Shown: piece by piece, positions 10,561-22,868 of the stretch
How positions within the stretch are numbered: position 1 is the first letter of the stretch
Layout: every line of letters starts with the position of its first letter
Assembly (NCBI GenBank): GCA_004352715.1
Contig: SCFE01000027.1
Span: 1-64,000 of the forward strand
Length of the DNA stretch: 64,000 nucleotides
DNA from: Hofstenia miamia
Lineage: Eukaryota; Xenacoelomorpha; Acoela
Direction of reading: 5' to 3'
The notes under the pieces: generated by a model
Database searches by the model: none
What the model was told of the DNA's origin: nothing
What the model saw: only the letters and a program-made list of their open reading frames with translations
Translations under genes and position numbers: made by a program

Positions 10561-13500
10561 AAGTACTATAACAATAAATTAACATGGACTTAAAATATAT
10601 TTATGCTTTTTCAAATGGGAATAGAAAATTTTAAGTGCTTCAACACTGCCTTAAGATCAAAAATGGCCACAATACGATATATCGGAGATGATAGGGTCGG
10701 GATTGGACCGAGATATTGCAAAAATAGTACGACTTACGCAGTAGTGCATGCAAATAAATTCAAATGCAATGAATCCTATATAACTTAAAAACAATGTGTT
10801 GAAAAATTAATGTTAAATCTCGAAATATTACAATTTATAGTATCAATAATGTTCTTCTAGTAACACAGTACAGTAAATACAGTCAATTTTGGCCAAGCAT
10901 AAAGAATTCAAGAAATATTTTTGACAGCGATCACAAAATGGGCCTAAATAACCGAATTTTGGCTCTGCGTGGGCCGCAATTACATAGCTATGTAAATATA
11001 TTTTTTATAACGTTTTACATCAAAAATACTCTTGTAAGTTGGATTATTTCATAATTCATTGAACTTATGATGAATAGTTTGCTTTATAATTTTCCTGTCT
11101 TCGTTTAAAATATTGAGGTATATTTACAATATGAATTATTTTTCAGTCTAAGTTTAGTCGATCTTTTTATTCTAGCACAAGCAACTCTTGCCTTCTAAAT
11201 TTAGAAGAGTAATAAAAAGGCATATGTTGTAATGATGTAGTGATATCAGCATTCCAAAGCAGATCTATTATTAAGCAGTCGATATCCTTTAACAGAATTC
11301 TTAGGGATATTGGCAATATATTTAAAGTCTTACGTGAAGATACATAGGTGCTTTTCCAATTTATCTACCAAAGACCTCTCTTTTTAAGACTTAATATATT
11401 TGCATGATTTGAATGCAATACATTAGATCCATATAATAATCAATTACTAATCAAATTAATATATAAGTTTAACTTTACGTTTATTGATGTGGAATAGTAA
11501 TGTTTTTTTTGATAAGCCCAAATTTGTACGTAGATTTTCTAATTCTTTGTTAATGTGATCAGTCTAAATTATGTTTGAAATAAAATTAATTCCAAAACCG
11601 TTAACAGAAATTTTAGTTGTAAGATTGAATAATTTAAAATTGTTAGGCATTTCATTTTTTTTCAAATAAAATAAAATCAGACTTATTTAGATTAAAATTC
11701 ATTTTATTCAAATTTCACCATTCACTTAACCTAATAATGTGCTTAATTTGTAAATTATTCGATGGACTAATAATTTTGAGATCATCAACATAAAGATAGA
11801 AAGAAGATTTGGAACAAAAATTAGTCAAGTAATGTAAGAAAATAAAAAATAAAATTTACCCTAAGTATGTTCCTTGCTTTACCCCATTTGTGACATTTTA
11901 AATGGAAAAAAGAATTTTATTAATTTTTGCAATTTTTTTGATTTATTAATTATATTCATTAAATAATCGAAAACCTCGGTAGTATATGTACATCGCGAAA
12001 CGGTATGTTTCAAGGCTTTCAAAAATTGGAATCAACATTACATGTTAATAATAATAACAACCCTTTCAATGAGTTTTAAAAGGATGCAATAGGTTTTCAA
12101 ATTTAAGATTGAAATTTTCAAATAATTTTTTACACCAGCCTTTCAGATATAAATATTTTTTTATAAAATCTTATTAATCATAAAATCACCTCGATGCATA
12201 TAATTTGCGAATTAAAGAACGCTTTAAATTCAATGTTTTCAGACAATGAATTGCAACTGGTGCAGTCTTATAAATACAGCATTAATTGCTTTAATTTTAT
12301 GAATACTGCGATTTTATTGTACTATGGGAGACGCTTGACATTTAAAAAATGGTGCTAATAGATTTTCTTTCAAAACTTTTAGTGGAAATAATTACGCAAA
12401 TACTTCGAATAAATGGATTAGCCTTCAGCTATAATGTAAATATCTTTCGATTTAAAAGAATAATTGGTACACAAAAAGCTAGTTTAATTTTTTCATTGCA
12501 TTCTATTCTTAAAGAAAAAGGCTGAAAACACAACCGGTAAAGATGGATAACACATGATTCATTGTTTTTGGTTTTTTTCAAGATATTAGCTTTGAGTCAC
12601 TCAAAAAAATCTCCTCATCATTAATCGATATTCTTAAGTTGCGAATATACATAGACAAACTGCATTTTATCCTACTTTGTATAAATATTGAAAGTCAAAC
12701 ATTTTCCGTATTTGCACATCGCTAATTTTTATATACAAGAGATTAATAATTTTGAAAAATGTTCAATAAAAAAACATTAAAAACAATATAAAACTTATCT
12801 TTTGTCCAATATAGCCATTGTTGCTAAATGGTTTTATCAAAATTATCGTCCTTTATATAATTCTCAATGTAATGGGATTCATGTTAAAATTAGGTTCTGA
12901 TAATTCTTAAACCTTAGAGTAGTGAATGAAAATAAACATTTGTAGGAATACACACATTTATATTTCGCCTCCAATAAATTTTCAAAAAGTAAATTCGGAA
13001 AAAATTATGTAGCAATAGTCATTAAAATTACTTTGAATTTATATTCAGTAGAAAAAATGTATTCTGCTACAAAAAATATTTACAATCTTGGCAGAAATAC
13101 ACTGTTAGAATTGTCAACCATATGAAAAATTGTGTTTTAATAAGAAAATATTTCAAAGCACTGCACAATTGCCATATATTAAGATAATAGATTTTCGTTC
13201 TTTTATATTATTGAAATCTTTTTTAAATATAAAATTTATATATTCGATCATCTTAACATATGCGTTTTCTCTTCGGCATCATGAATTAGAAAATTTGATT
13301 TTCGAAATCAAATAGTTTAGTGTAAGTATTGCACTTGTGAATTTATTACTATATGCTTTTCATTCATCTTATTTTCTTTTTAGTTTTGGTGTAGGGCCTT
13401 TTCGTTCAGCTTGTGGGTCCCGCTACATTGAAATTCAACATTTTTCTAACGAAATTGAATTTTCAAAATTCAATTTTTGTCTTACCGTTTTCCCTAACTA

Positions 13501-14146
13501 TATTACATGGGATGCATCGGCGAAATTTTATAAAATGTAATGTTTTTAATTTTTGTAGAAAAATGAAGTGTGAGCCATTTGCATGCCTTTGAAATAGTAT
13601 ATATATATATATAATTAACTAACTATAGTATATTGATAAGAACAGCACTGTGCATAGAATTCTATTCCATTGTGAATGGCAAGTAGAAGCCAAAATAAGG
13701 TTGATGTAATTAACCATATTCATTATGTGGAGTAAGAAATTGGAAAATCTGAAAGAGAAGATTGGAATGTGAAATTTTTCCAACTCTTCACAAAAAATTA
13801 CAGATTGGTGGTGGCCCTGGTTAAAATTGATGCAAAAACAATTATTTACAGATCTAGTGCTGGTACTTGTAGCGTAAAGTAATTGTTGTAAGTTCTGATT
13901 AGCTATATTTATTAAAGGTCAACACTTTGGCTTTGTGCTTACAAGAGCGACGGGAGGCATGCAATGCAATGCAACAGGTTGATTTGTGTAGAATTTTAAC
14001 TCTGCCGTGTACACAACCCAACATGTTGTGCGTGGCATAAAATCCATGGTCCCAAAGTTCAAAATTTAAAATTATTCTGGACATTATATTATTCTAAAAT
14101 TTATTATCAACTTCTTAATGGCATTAATTTTTATATATATCATGTA
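10561..14146. other. Long AT-rich non-coding stretch
   Basis: No gene is recognised. Positions 10690-10735 (CGAGATATTGCAAAAATAG) resemble the reverse complement of 15995-16035, a weak sign of another dispersed family. (AT)n lies near 13598-13612. ACACAACA-type motifs near 14010-14030 recall those at 15470 and 17840-17890. Confidence 0.35.
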
Positions 14147-14180
14147 CAGTAGTGGAAAAATTAATGGAATATTGTAAATT
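14147..14180 (+). repeat. Tc1-type terminal repeat
   Basis: CAGTAGTGGAAAAATTAATG follows a TA dinucleotide (14145-14146). This is the expected outer end next to the C-terminus of the transposase at 14230-14661. The opposite terminal repeat was not found upstream, so the element is truncated or too decayed. Confidence 0.65.
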
Positions 14181-14229
14181 AAATACTAGTTATATTATTT
14201 TCATATTACTTCAGCTATATAAATACAAA

Positions 14230-14661
14230 CTAATAATTGATATGACCACCATGTGCTTTAAAAATGTCCTGAACACGCTTTGGCATTGATTTCACAAGTG
14301 TTTTACAACATTCCTTAATTTTTTCTGACCTAAGCCAAATGTCAGGCACAGCAATCATAGGTTTATTTTTGGTTGTTCAATCATGTATATTCAGTGCTTG
14401 TTTGACAAGAGCAAACAAATTTTCGATGTGAATTGCATGTGAACTGTGTAGAGAAATATTGAGTTCATTAAGTTTTGCCTTCCACATTTTAGAATTGTGA
14501 CAAGTTGTGAGCTCATGCTGAAAGATTCCAGTATCATTTGGAAACCACTCCATGTATTGCTCCTTGGTCTGTTCAGAATTCATCATTCCATTTATTGGCT
14601 TGATCATCCCTGGTCCAAACACATTTTCACAATTTAGATGTTTTAAGAATTCTTGCAACAA
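14230..14661 (-). pseudogene. Tc1-like transposase, C-terminal fragment
   Basis: The open part (94 codons, 14377-14661) reads ...WFPNDTGIFQHELTTCHNSK...IHIENLFALVKQAL, matching the Tc1 DDE block that normally contains FQQDNxxxH and PDLNPIENLW. After one in-frame TGA the same frame continues as DIWLRSEKIKECCKTLVKSM, then a VQDIFKAHGGH segment ending at a stop, the usual Tc1 C-terminus. The second catalytic Asp is Glu here and the PDLNP loop is lost, so it is inactive. The N-terminal DNA-binding and first catalytic regions are missing. About 144 codons remain of a family norm near 340. Confidence 0.85.
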
Positions 14662-17057
14662 GTTTCAGCAATAAATACATACAAAATTTAACTAGAAGTT
14701 AAGATACCATGAGTTATTAAAGTAAATGCGAACTTACAACATCCTTAGAGAAAAATAGTTGTTATAAAATTCTTTTATAAATTTGTTGCACAATTGTTTC
14801 ATCAAGCTTAACTAAGCACAAAGTCTGAATTCAACTGAGAATAATTTTTTACAAATAAGTAAACTGTACATTGTTTCTTGGTTTCATTAGTTCAGTTTTA
14901 TTAAACACCTGGACGACTAACTTTTTGCAAAGTGTTTTTACTTGCAAAAAATAAAAATCTTGCTTGGATAAAAGAAAATCGTATTGTATTTTAATCATTA
15001 TTAATGGTTTTTATTTAATTATACCTGATATGATAAATTTTTCAATGTTAATACATATTCTTTTAGTTTCTAAACGAGACTATAGTGTAATAAAAATTGA
15101 TACATATAGTAGCTAAAGTTTAAAATGCTAGTTTCATAGACAATAATACAAATGTGGAAACAAAATTTTTGTATTCATTACCTTCCTTACTTTTGAATCA
15201 TATATTTTAAATGTTACGAAATTCTGTCCCGTGTTATTTAGATAGAAAAGCTGTTGAAGTGGTAATAAGTATTTTTATTGCAAGATATCCAACAGCTTAG
15301 CAATTTAATACATTTAATTGCAATCCTAATGAGAATATCTGTTTATTGTAATTGTATCGAAAAATGGAGACCATTCATTTTCGGCCCCGTTCCCTAACAC
15401 TAGTCAATTTGTCAATTTCGGTGTCAATGCAGTCTTTGTAAAATTTTGTAAAGGCTTACCGCCTTGTGACATTTTTCACACAACACAACACAGCAAACTC
15501 ATAAATTACACCACATTTATAATTGGGCCCTCTTTCTCTTAATATTAAGCATTTATATGGGTATACCGGAAATAAATATACAGTTAAAATTTTCTAAATT
15601 ATATATAAGAGAATGTACGTGTTTTGCATTTGTAAGATGACAATTGAAAAAATACTTAAAAAACATGTTTAAGAATATAGTTCTTATTGCATTGAATTAC
15701 ATTCAATACGTTCATGCAGCTTAAATGTTCAAATTCAAAATTTCTATGGCCACTGCGACAACTTTTCTTGTATAATGCCTTTTCAAGTATAAAACAGCTC
15801 TAGATTTAAAATCTATAGTTCAAAACTGCAGATTGAGATAATTTAGAAAAGTAATGAACATTTATTTGTCTTTATTTCACTATGTTTTCTATGAAGCAAT
15901 TTGACTGACTTAGTGTAGTTCAAATTAGTTATAATATGAAAAAAAATAAGATCTACACAATAATAAAACAAAAATATGTAGTTTTTTGAAAGATTCCCCT
16001 ATTTTGGCAATATCTCGTCCCAAACCTTTTTCGGCTTGGCCCATGCTTATGTCTGTTTTTCCTCTTCATCATCCTGTCAAGATTTTTATTTTTACTACAA
16101 TTTATGGAAACTATTAAATGCATTGGTCAAAATCCACAGTAACGAATTTGAGTATCTCATTTGTTTACTAAGACTTGAAGTTGTAGCTGTGCCTGATTTT
16201 CATGTTTAGCCCTCTTCCATGAGCGCTATCCATACTAAGGCGAAATCTTAAGTTGTTTAATACAAACCTATAGGCTACATATAAACTCACATATTTTATC
16301 ACAGTATCCCAATTCTACCCCTGAGTGAAAGTCAATTGTTATCTAAGCTTAAGATTCATATGGGGCGGTTAGGTGCAAACGTAGATGTTGCAAAAATTAC
16401 TATTAAGCAACAGTGCACGCAAATCAAGCTAGTGCAGTGTGAATACAATATAATTCATAAGCAATGTTTACACTTTGAAATTTTATATAAGTCTCATATT
16501 ACTCCGACATCTAAAACTCAATTTAAATTTCAATTTCAGTGTGTAGATTTTATCATAAGTTTCGAACACACCAAATGTTGGCTTAGCAAATCTAAAAGAA
16601 ATATTGGCAAGTATTTTAAATGGGGCCTAAAATGCGCAGAACTTGGCATTAATTAAAATGAGACGGGATTGGGCACATTTACATCTCTGCTAAAACTAAA
16701 GTAGTAAAAATTGTATTATGTTATATTTAAAAACTATACAATATCTAAAATTAAGGAGCAGTGCAATATTGTTATTATTTTTAACTTGTAAACATTTTCG
16801 TCATCAAATTTAGATTATGACTAAAACCTTAATTAATATAATTGTATAATGAAGTATATAAAACCTGCTAATTTCCAAGCATATTGTAAGATCATATTCA
16901 TATAAATAACCCTACTAACTGGATTTTACTGCCATTATTTATATGGTATTAATAAAAATGACGCATTAAATAGTCGTTAATATGTGGGAAATTGAATACT
17001 TAGTATAGAAATCCGAGTTTTTTATAAATGTATAATTTTGAACCTTGGTTTGTATGG
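14662..17057. other. AT-rich stretch, no supported gene
   Basis: A 106-codon open frame (16336-16656, +) is long for this composition but has no recognisable domain, no supported start context and no second copy here, so I do not call it a gene. Positions 15990-16060 and 15380-15540 are slightly GC-richer and may be remains of elements. Confidence 0.35.
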
Positions 17058-17065
17058 CCTCACAC
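17058..17065. repeat. 8-bp target-site duplication (left)
   Basis: CCTCACAC; an identical copy follows the element at 17830-17837. Confidence 0.9.
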
Positions 17066-17829
17066 CAGTGATGATCAGTTAAATTATTTTAACGGATTTT
17101 CTCACTTTAAACTATTGACTTCAAATTTAACGGAGCCGTTTTACCGATTTCTAGAAAAAAGGGATTAATTGCAATATTCAATTTATAAAATTACAAATCA
17201 TTTGCACAGGCATTGCGATCGAGTTTTTACACTCTCCATGCTGAGGTGATTCTTGCGATTCTCAGTCAGGAACTTAGCTTTAGGGAAGGCCCTCTCAGCC
17301 AAGACTGGAGATGGAAGTACACAAAGCACAACTTTAGCTATCTTCTCTATCTTTGGAAATGTCTTCTGTGTTGATGGTCGTTTGAAGTATCCAAAAGCAG
17401 GTACATCTTCGCCTACAATTATCTGAAAATTTTCAAATTGCATGGAAAAACTGTCATGGTTTTGTTCCATTTCATGGAATCCCATTTCATTGCACACAGC
17501 TTCGATCGGGTCTAGCAGGTGAACCTCTTCAGTCATTGTATGAATGATTTCATCATCTCTATCCAAACTATTGAAGATATTTTCAAGAAATGTCGCGCCT
17601 CTTATCTTCTCGCCAATGAATAAAAGTCTGCGACAGCCTTTCAAAGGGCTTAAGCATGCTGCAGCATCGAAAACGTGATGAATCGCGAACGTGGATTATG
17701 TCGTTGGCCAATAGTATTTCGCTTAATATCAAACCAGATTTAACGCAATAACTTAAACTAATTCTGTTAAAAAGCCATTAATATTATCTTAACGGATAGT
17801 TTAAACTATAAATTAACCGATCATCACTG
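17066..17829 (-). mobile_element. Internally deleted hAT element with perfect TSD (764 bp)
   Basis: The left end CAGTGATGATCAGTTAA and the reverse complement of the right end CAGTGATGATCGGTTAA differ at one base. An exact 8-bp duplication CCTCACAC flanks the element. Subterminal CGTTAA/TTTAAACTA motifs occur at both ends. It still contains the 3' part of a hAT transposase (17198-17644), which is unusual for so small an element and marks it as an internal deletion derivative. Confidence 0.93.
17198..17644 (-). pseudogene. hAT transposase C-terminal fragment (hATC dimerisation domain)
   Basis: 148 codons. The C-terminal third reads FPKIEKIAKVVLCVLPSPVL followed by AERAFPKAKFLTENRKNHL and ESVKT. 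This is the hATC signature (P-x-L-S-x-x-A-x-x-x-L, S/A-E-R-x-F-S, then N-x-R-x-x-L), the domain by which hAT transposases dimerise. The N-terminal BED finger and catalytic RNase H parts are absent. The start codon is arbitrary, because the frame simply opens inside the deleted element. It lies wholly inside the 764-bp element with intact ends. Confidence 0.85.
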
Positions 17830-17837
17830 CCTCACAC
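17830..17837. repeat. 8-bp target-site duplication (right)
   Basis: CCTCACAC, identical to 17058-17065. Confidence 0.9.
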
Positions 17838-19088
17838 AATATGTTGTGTTGTGTACACAACAATATTACAGCTCTACGCAACACACAACGGCAAGCCTGG
17901 ATTTTGTCCTGTTCCCACTGGTCTCGGACCATACATTTATTTTTGTACCCGTAATGATATTAAATGTGATAAAATTAATCAGTATCAATCACATTGAATA
18001 GTGAATTTAATAAACTTGCAAATAGAAAAACAAATATTTAATCAAATTGGATCGATTCTGATTGAATTTAAAAGAGGGTTCTAGTCCCGTACTCGTTCCA
18101 TTCGTGCTGTATTTCTTTGCTCCTGGATCTATAGGACTCTAAATGAAAACCCATATATTTTTACTTAACATTCCTGTTATAGTATGAATAACTAAGCATT
18201 TGGTGTCATTGAACCTCTTTTTAATTGATATCTTACGCATTCATTTATGATTCTATTGTGTGGTGCTGTGCCTGTTGTGGGACACAACAGTTTTTTTGCT
18301 ATATATCATTTAAAAAAATTTAGATGTATTTTAATGCAAAAACAAATAGAATTCAAATCACAACACCAATAAAAATTTCATTAAGTAATTTTGGAAATAT
18401 TGTGCAGAAAGCTACAATTTATCAACAGCAAATATTTAATTATTATAAAAAAAATTAAGCTTGTTGATCTAATGTTGGCATCATCTATAACTAGACAAGT
18501 TTTATATCCCTACAAACATACAATGACATACATCTATTGTTGTGATGCATAAACCAAGCTATTAACTATCAAAATGTAGTGTTCAGATGAAAAAATACCT
18601 TAATGCCATTCAAACAGTCACCTGCTTTTTATTCCTTGCAATTTCTTTAAATTCTAGGCTCTAATTTGAAGCAAATTCTAAGTTCCGTTAGAATTTGAAG
18701 AGCATTTATACTGGTTCTTTGGAGAAGTGTAAAAAATAGGTTGATCATTTTGTTTTCAATAAAAGAAGAAGGCTTCTCTGCGGCGACCACACTACATTGC
18801 TGACTAAAAATTGAAAAGCGTTTTTTAAATATCAAGCAATTTCATTTTTAATGACACTGTCCAGCAACTTTGTGATACACACTTTCTTTTTTATAATAAT
18901 TCTTTTTATCAGAATCACAAGGCTCAAAATACTTAAAATTTAATCATTTAAAAATTAGTTACGAATCAACCGAAGACAGAAAATATGAATTCAGAGATTT
19001 CTGAAAATCTATTAAACTGACATGTTGGTAAAATATATGAAATTCGTCTAGATTTCCTAAAAAATTTGCTTTTCGTAATTCATCCCCA
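17838..19088. other. Non-coding stretch with ACACAACA-type motifs
   Basis: Positions 17840-17890 (TGTTGTGTTGTGTACACAAC) and 18255-18290 (TTGTGGGACACAACAG) look like the subterminal repeats of a further element into which the 764-bp hAT inserted. No clear ends were defined. No gene was recognised. Confidence 0.4.
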
Positions 19089-19108
19089 TTAACTCACTTT
19101 AGCCTAAC

Positions 19109-19124
19109 GTCCTACATGTAGGAC
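19109..19124. repeat. Palindromic subterminal motif of piggyBac, copy 1
   Basis: GTCCTACATGTAGGAC is a perfect 16-base palindrome preceded by GCCTAAC. A variant, GTCCTATGTGTAGGAC at 19448-19463 followed by GTTAGGC, points the other way. A third, GCCTAGC plus GTTCTATATATAGGAC, lies at 27512-27534. Subterminal repeats are common in piggyBac and are likely transposase contact sites (inference). Confidence 0.7.
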
Positions 19125-19314
19125 AGTAAATTAACCATATGTATCTCAAAATCTATTGGTGTAAAAATATTATCATTAACTTATTATATTTATGTATGAT
19201 ATTTGTCTAATAAAAAATTGCTTAATTCGTCACACTAGTATATTTGATTTTTGGCAGCAATTCAAATCTGAGCAAAATGCTGAAGCGGAAATGCAAGGAT
19301 GAAGCAGTTAAAAA

Positions 19315-19510
19315 GTAAGTGTTATATAGTTAATTTCTTTATTTTATTTTTTTGCTAAACTATAATGAATGGTATCAAGTATTATAATACGGAACGACTA
19401 GTCTTACCCAGTTTAATGTAACGATTTATCCGCTTACATCTGCCCCTGTCCTATGTGTAGGACGTTAGGCATATATTATGTCATTACAGGTTTTTTATGT
19501 AGTTTTGTAG
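19315..19510 (+). other. Putative intron of piggyBac transposase
   Basis: GTAAGT...TTTTGTAG, 196 bp, phase 2. Splicing joins AA to A and keeps the reading frame. It contains the second palindromic motif copy (19448-19463). Confidence 0.6.
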
Positions 19511-19574
19511 ACTTACTTTCAACGATGTGCTGGATACGAAAATGGTGTCATCAGAGACATTTATATCATTCCAC

Positions 19575-19582
19575 CTGAAGAC
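19575..19582. repeat. TSD of hAT cluster in piggyBac (left)
   Basis: CTGAAGAC; partner CTGATGAC at 25763-25770 (7 of 8). Confidence 0.75.
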
Positions 19583-19855
19583 TAGTGTTTTGCGAGCATG
19601 CCCGTGCCCGCCGGGCAGCAGAGAGGGCGGCACCGGGAATTTTTGTGACGGGGCAGGCATCGGGCGCTCAAATAACCGGTATGGTATGCCCACTCAAAAA
19701 AGTCTGGTATAATCATATAAGTATAAGATAATATACTGTAATGATGTACGCTTATTCATTTTTAAAAGAAATTTAATAATTTAAAGCGAAATGTATGCTT
19801 TTACCGCCAAAATATTTAAATTTTGTTGTACATTTCCTGTAATAAAGTGACAGAA

Positions 19856-21094
19856 ATGGAGAAAGTTAATAATGTGGAAGCACGAGCAAAGCCAACAAAA
19901 TCTTCATTAGAGAATGGTATAAAGGCAAAATTTGTGGAAATATATACGAATCCTAACATAGTAAAAAATGAAATATGGAAGAAATTCGGTTTACTTAGAT
20001 ATCCGGATGGTGAAAATATGCCTGGTTTTGCTACCTGTTTTTCCTGTCTCTTTGTCTATCAATATAAACCAGGTGATGGTACAAAATCGTTACATCGGCT
20101 TGCATGTAGTCAATCCAAGACTATGACCGCAGTAACAGGAGAATGCCCAACGTCAATCAAAAACAATTTATCTTTCCTACATCGAAGATTACATCAGAGG
20201 AAAAGCAGACTCTTAATACTGCCGTTATTGACATGTGTTCCTTAGACATGTGTCCCATATCTTATTGTACAGGTGGGAACAGAGACAGAGTTGTAAACAA
20301 AACCACATAAAAAATTAATCAAATAACAAAAGTTTAAAAATTATAATTTTAGAATTTTTTTTGCTTTTGCCGACATTTGAAAAAAATTTCTGCCAGTTTT
20401 TGCTGTTTAATCACCAGAATTCTGAATATTTTTACGATTTTAAGTAAAGCAACTAAAAAACTGATGCAAAAATGATTTATTCTATATCAAATAAGTTTTC
20501 CAAATTTATATATATATATATATATGTTATATATATATATGTATATATAAAGTTGTATATTTATATCAGCCAGTCAATAATACGTTGTGCTTACAACTCT
20601 AAGGAGAAAGATTTCAAACTGTTGCCCAAAATCTGATCAATCTCGGAGCTAAATATGGTCCTGATCTAAAAGTCTCTGAATTGTTTTTACATCCTTCAAA
20701 TCTTTCACGAAATATTTTACCCAAATATTATGACAAAGCTATTCAATCACTGAAGTGTACTTTTGAACGCCAACTACAAAGTGTACGTGTATCACTCTCT
20801 GTTTCCCCGGTAGCCTTCCAATTTTATCATTGGGCATCAAAATATAAGAATATGTCGTTCACCGCAGTGAATTACCAATGTATTAACATAAACTTCAAAA
20901 ACTGTACCGGGACAATTGTAGTGGATTCATACAAAAGTGATACGAAGCATGCAAATAATATTTTGATAGATTTAAAAGAAAAAATACCGATTTTTGATGT
21001 CAATAAGCAGTACAATTATAAACCAATATGTACTACAGACAGTGATAGTAAACTTGTGTCTGCTGTTCAATCAAAATTTGATAGAGTATCATGT
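19856..21094 (+). pseudogene. hAT transposase copy A (BED finger plus N-terminal catalytic part), truncated by gap
   Basis: The start at 19856 (MEKVNNVEARAKP) precedes a BED-type zinc finger: NEIWKKFG...CFSC...TKSLHRLAC gives the C-x2-C and H-x3-C ligands. A +1 frameshift near 20160 (A-run) moves the frame to TSKITSEEKQTLNTAVIDMC, the usual hAT follow-on. A GT-AG intron (20273-20603) then joins ...CPISYCT to GERFQTVAQNLINLGAKYGP. The catalytic block, normally D-H-W-T-S, reads FYHWASKYKNM here: Asp is replaced by Tyr, so the copy is inactive. TDSDSKLVSAVQSKFD is the second Asp region. The sequence runs into N at 21095. Confidence 0.85.
20273..20603 (+). other. Putative intron of hAT transposase copy A
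   Basis: 331 bp, starts GTGGGA, ends CTCTAAG. Splicing restores a continuous hAT reading frame (T-G-E-R-F-Q). It contains an (AT)n tract at about 20508-20530. No transcript is available to confirm it. Confidence 0.6.
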
Positions 21095-21794
21095 NNNNNN
21101 NNNNNNNNNNNNNNNNNNNNNNNNNNNNNNNNNNNNNNNNNNNNNNNNNNNNNNNNNNNNNNNNNNNNNNNNNNNNNNNNNNNNNNNNNNNNNNNNNNNN
21201 NNNNNNNNNNNNNNNNNNNNNNNNNNNNNNNNNNNNNNNNNNNNNNNNNNNNNNNNNNNNNNNNNNNNNNNNNNNNNNNNNNNNNNNNNNNNNNNNNNNN
21301 NNNNNNNNNNNNNNNNNNNNNNNNNNNNNNNNNNNNNNNNNNNNNNNNNNNNNNNNNNNNNNNNNNNNNNNNNNNNNNNNNNNNNNNNNNNNNNNNNNNN
21401 NNNNNNNNNNNNNNNNNNNNNNNNNNNNNNNNNNNNNNNNNNNNNNNNNNNNNNNNNNNNNNNNNNNNNNNNNNNNNNNNNNNNNNNNNNNNNNNNNNNN
21501 NNNNNNNNNNNNNNNNNNNNNNNNNNNNNNNNNNNNNNNNNNNNNNNNNNNNNNNNNNNNNNNNNNNNNNNNNNNNNNNNNNNNNNNNNNNNNNNNNNNN
21601 NNNNNNNNNNNNNNNNNNNNNNNNNNNNNNNNNNNNNNNNNNNNNNNNNNNNNNNNNNNNNNNNNNNNNNNNNNNNNNNNNNNNNNNNNNNNNNNNNNNN
21701 NNNNNNNNNNNNNNNNNNNNNNNNNNNNNNNNNNNNNNNNNNNNNNNNNNNNNNNNNNNNNNNNNNNNNNNNNNNNNNNNNNNNNNNNNNNNNN
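21095..21794. other. Assembly gap, 700 N
   Basis: Undetermined bases. The right flank is (AT)n, a typical contig breaker. Confidence 0.99.
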
Positions 21795-21826
<32 letters not shown>

Positions 21827-22621
21827 ACATAAGCTGTGTTCATCTAGAAGATTACACATGCAAATAGCTGATATTGGATAACGCAATTTTCAATCTATTA
21901 TAAATACATTTCTAGCAAAACCCAATTTGGATATTTTCTATTTATCAATTATTTGCATAACTTTAATCAGTTGTTTTCACTTTCAGTGAATGAAAATATG
22001 TGAACGTTTCAGTTTTATTTAGTTAATTTACTTTGCATGATAGTTAAAATATATAATATATATATATAATATAAAACTAAGCGAGTAGTGCTATCAATTA
22101 TTATGTTTCACATTGCTGTAGCATTTGACCTCGTTTAGCATTTAATAATTTATAAGTACACAAATAAAATTTAAAGAATATTTCGCTAAAACTAAACATA
22201 ATTGCTTGTTTAATAGGATGTGTTTATTGAAATTTGTATTTGAATGTCTTGTTGCATTCTTCAAAATTACTTTGAGCGTCCCTTCTAATATTATTAAAAT
22301 ACAAGGGTTCCAGTTGCTTTATTTGAATGAGGTCTTTCAAATTTCAATACATTATACTTTCGGTACTATAAACAGGTTCTTTTAATATTATTAGTAAGTT
22401 TCATAGAAAACTGAAATAAAATTATTCTATCAAAAAACAGAACTCCGTTTGTAGCAAAATTTATGAGAGATTCCAGAAAGTAAATTTAGTTATTATTGTA
22501 ATTGCAATTCTGGAGATTGCTCATACTACAAAATTTTTTCGAATTTTAGATGTTCATAGAAATTCCTCCCAAACTAAGCAAAATCTTTACAAGATAAAAC
22601 AAGAATATTTTTTATAATTTT
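21795..22621. other. Non-coding insert between hAT copies
   Basis: AT-rich, starts with (AT)n (21795-21820), no coding signal recognised. It lies inside the hAT cluster and is probably the body of a non-autonomous element ending at 22717. Confidence 0.4.
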
Positions 22622-22717
22622 GGCCGGTAAACGACCGGTAATTTTACCGGCCTTTCATGAAATTTAAAAGCGGCTGCAGGCCGGTAAATTGCCGGCGCCG
22701 GCCCGGTTTCATCTCTG
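22622..22717. repeat. hAT-type right terminus with CCGG subterminal repeats
   Basis: It contains repeated CCGGTAAA / GGCCGGTAAA motifs and ends GGTTTCATCTCTG; the reverse complement CAGAGATGAAACCGG looks like a hAT end. The left partner was not found and may lie in a gap. Confidence 0.65.
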
Positions 22718-22868
22718 GGACACTCTAATCCTTCACCTATGTCCTAAACCAGTGATTTAAATTACACGATAGCTGAAGATTTTAAATCTACTCTTGAGTT
22801 GTTACATTAATACTAATTATTCTATAATTGTTAAAAATAATCAGCTTTTTGTTATTATACATTTATCC

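Larger units (their letters stand above)
19277..19582 (+). pseudogene. piggyBac transposase, 5' exons
   Basis: Exon 1 (19277-19314) encodes MLKRKCKDEAVK and ends at a GTAAGT donor. A 196-bp intron ends at TTTTGTAG (19510). Exon 2 continues in frame as KLTFNDVLDTKMVSSE, which suits the piggyBac N-terminus. A one-base frameshift follows, after which the next frame reads DIYIIPPED, typical of this family. The hAT cluster then interrupts at 19582. The splice sites were chosen because they keep the frame; no transcript evidence is available. Confidence 0.75.

Noticed and set aside
16336-16656. 106-codon plus-strand open frame
   Set aside because: No recognisable domain, no homologous copy in the window, no start or splice context. 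Length alone is not enough in AT-rich DNA full of decayed elements.
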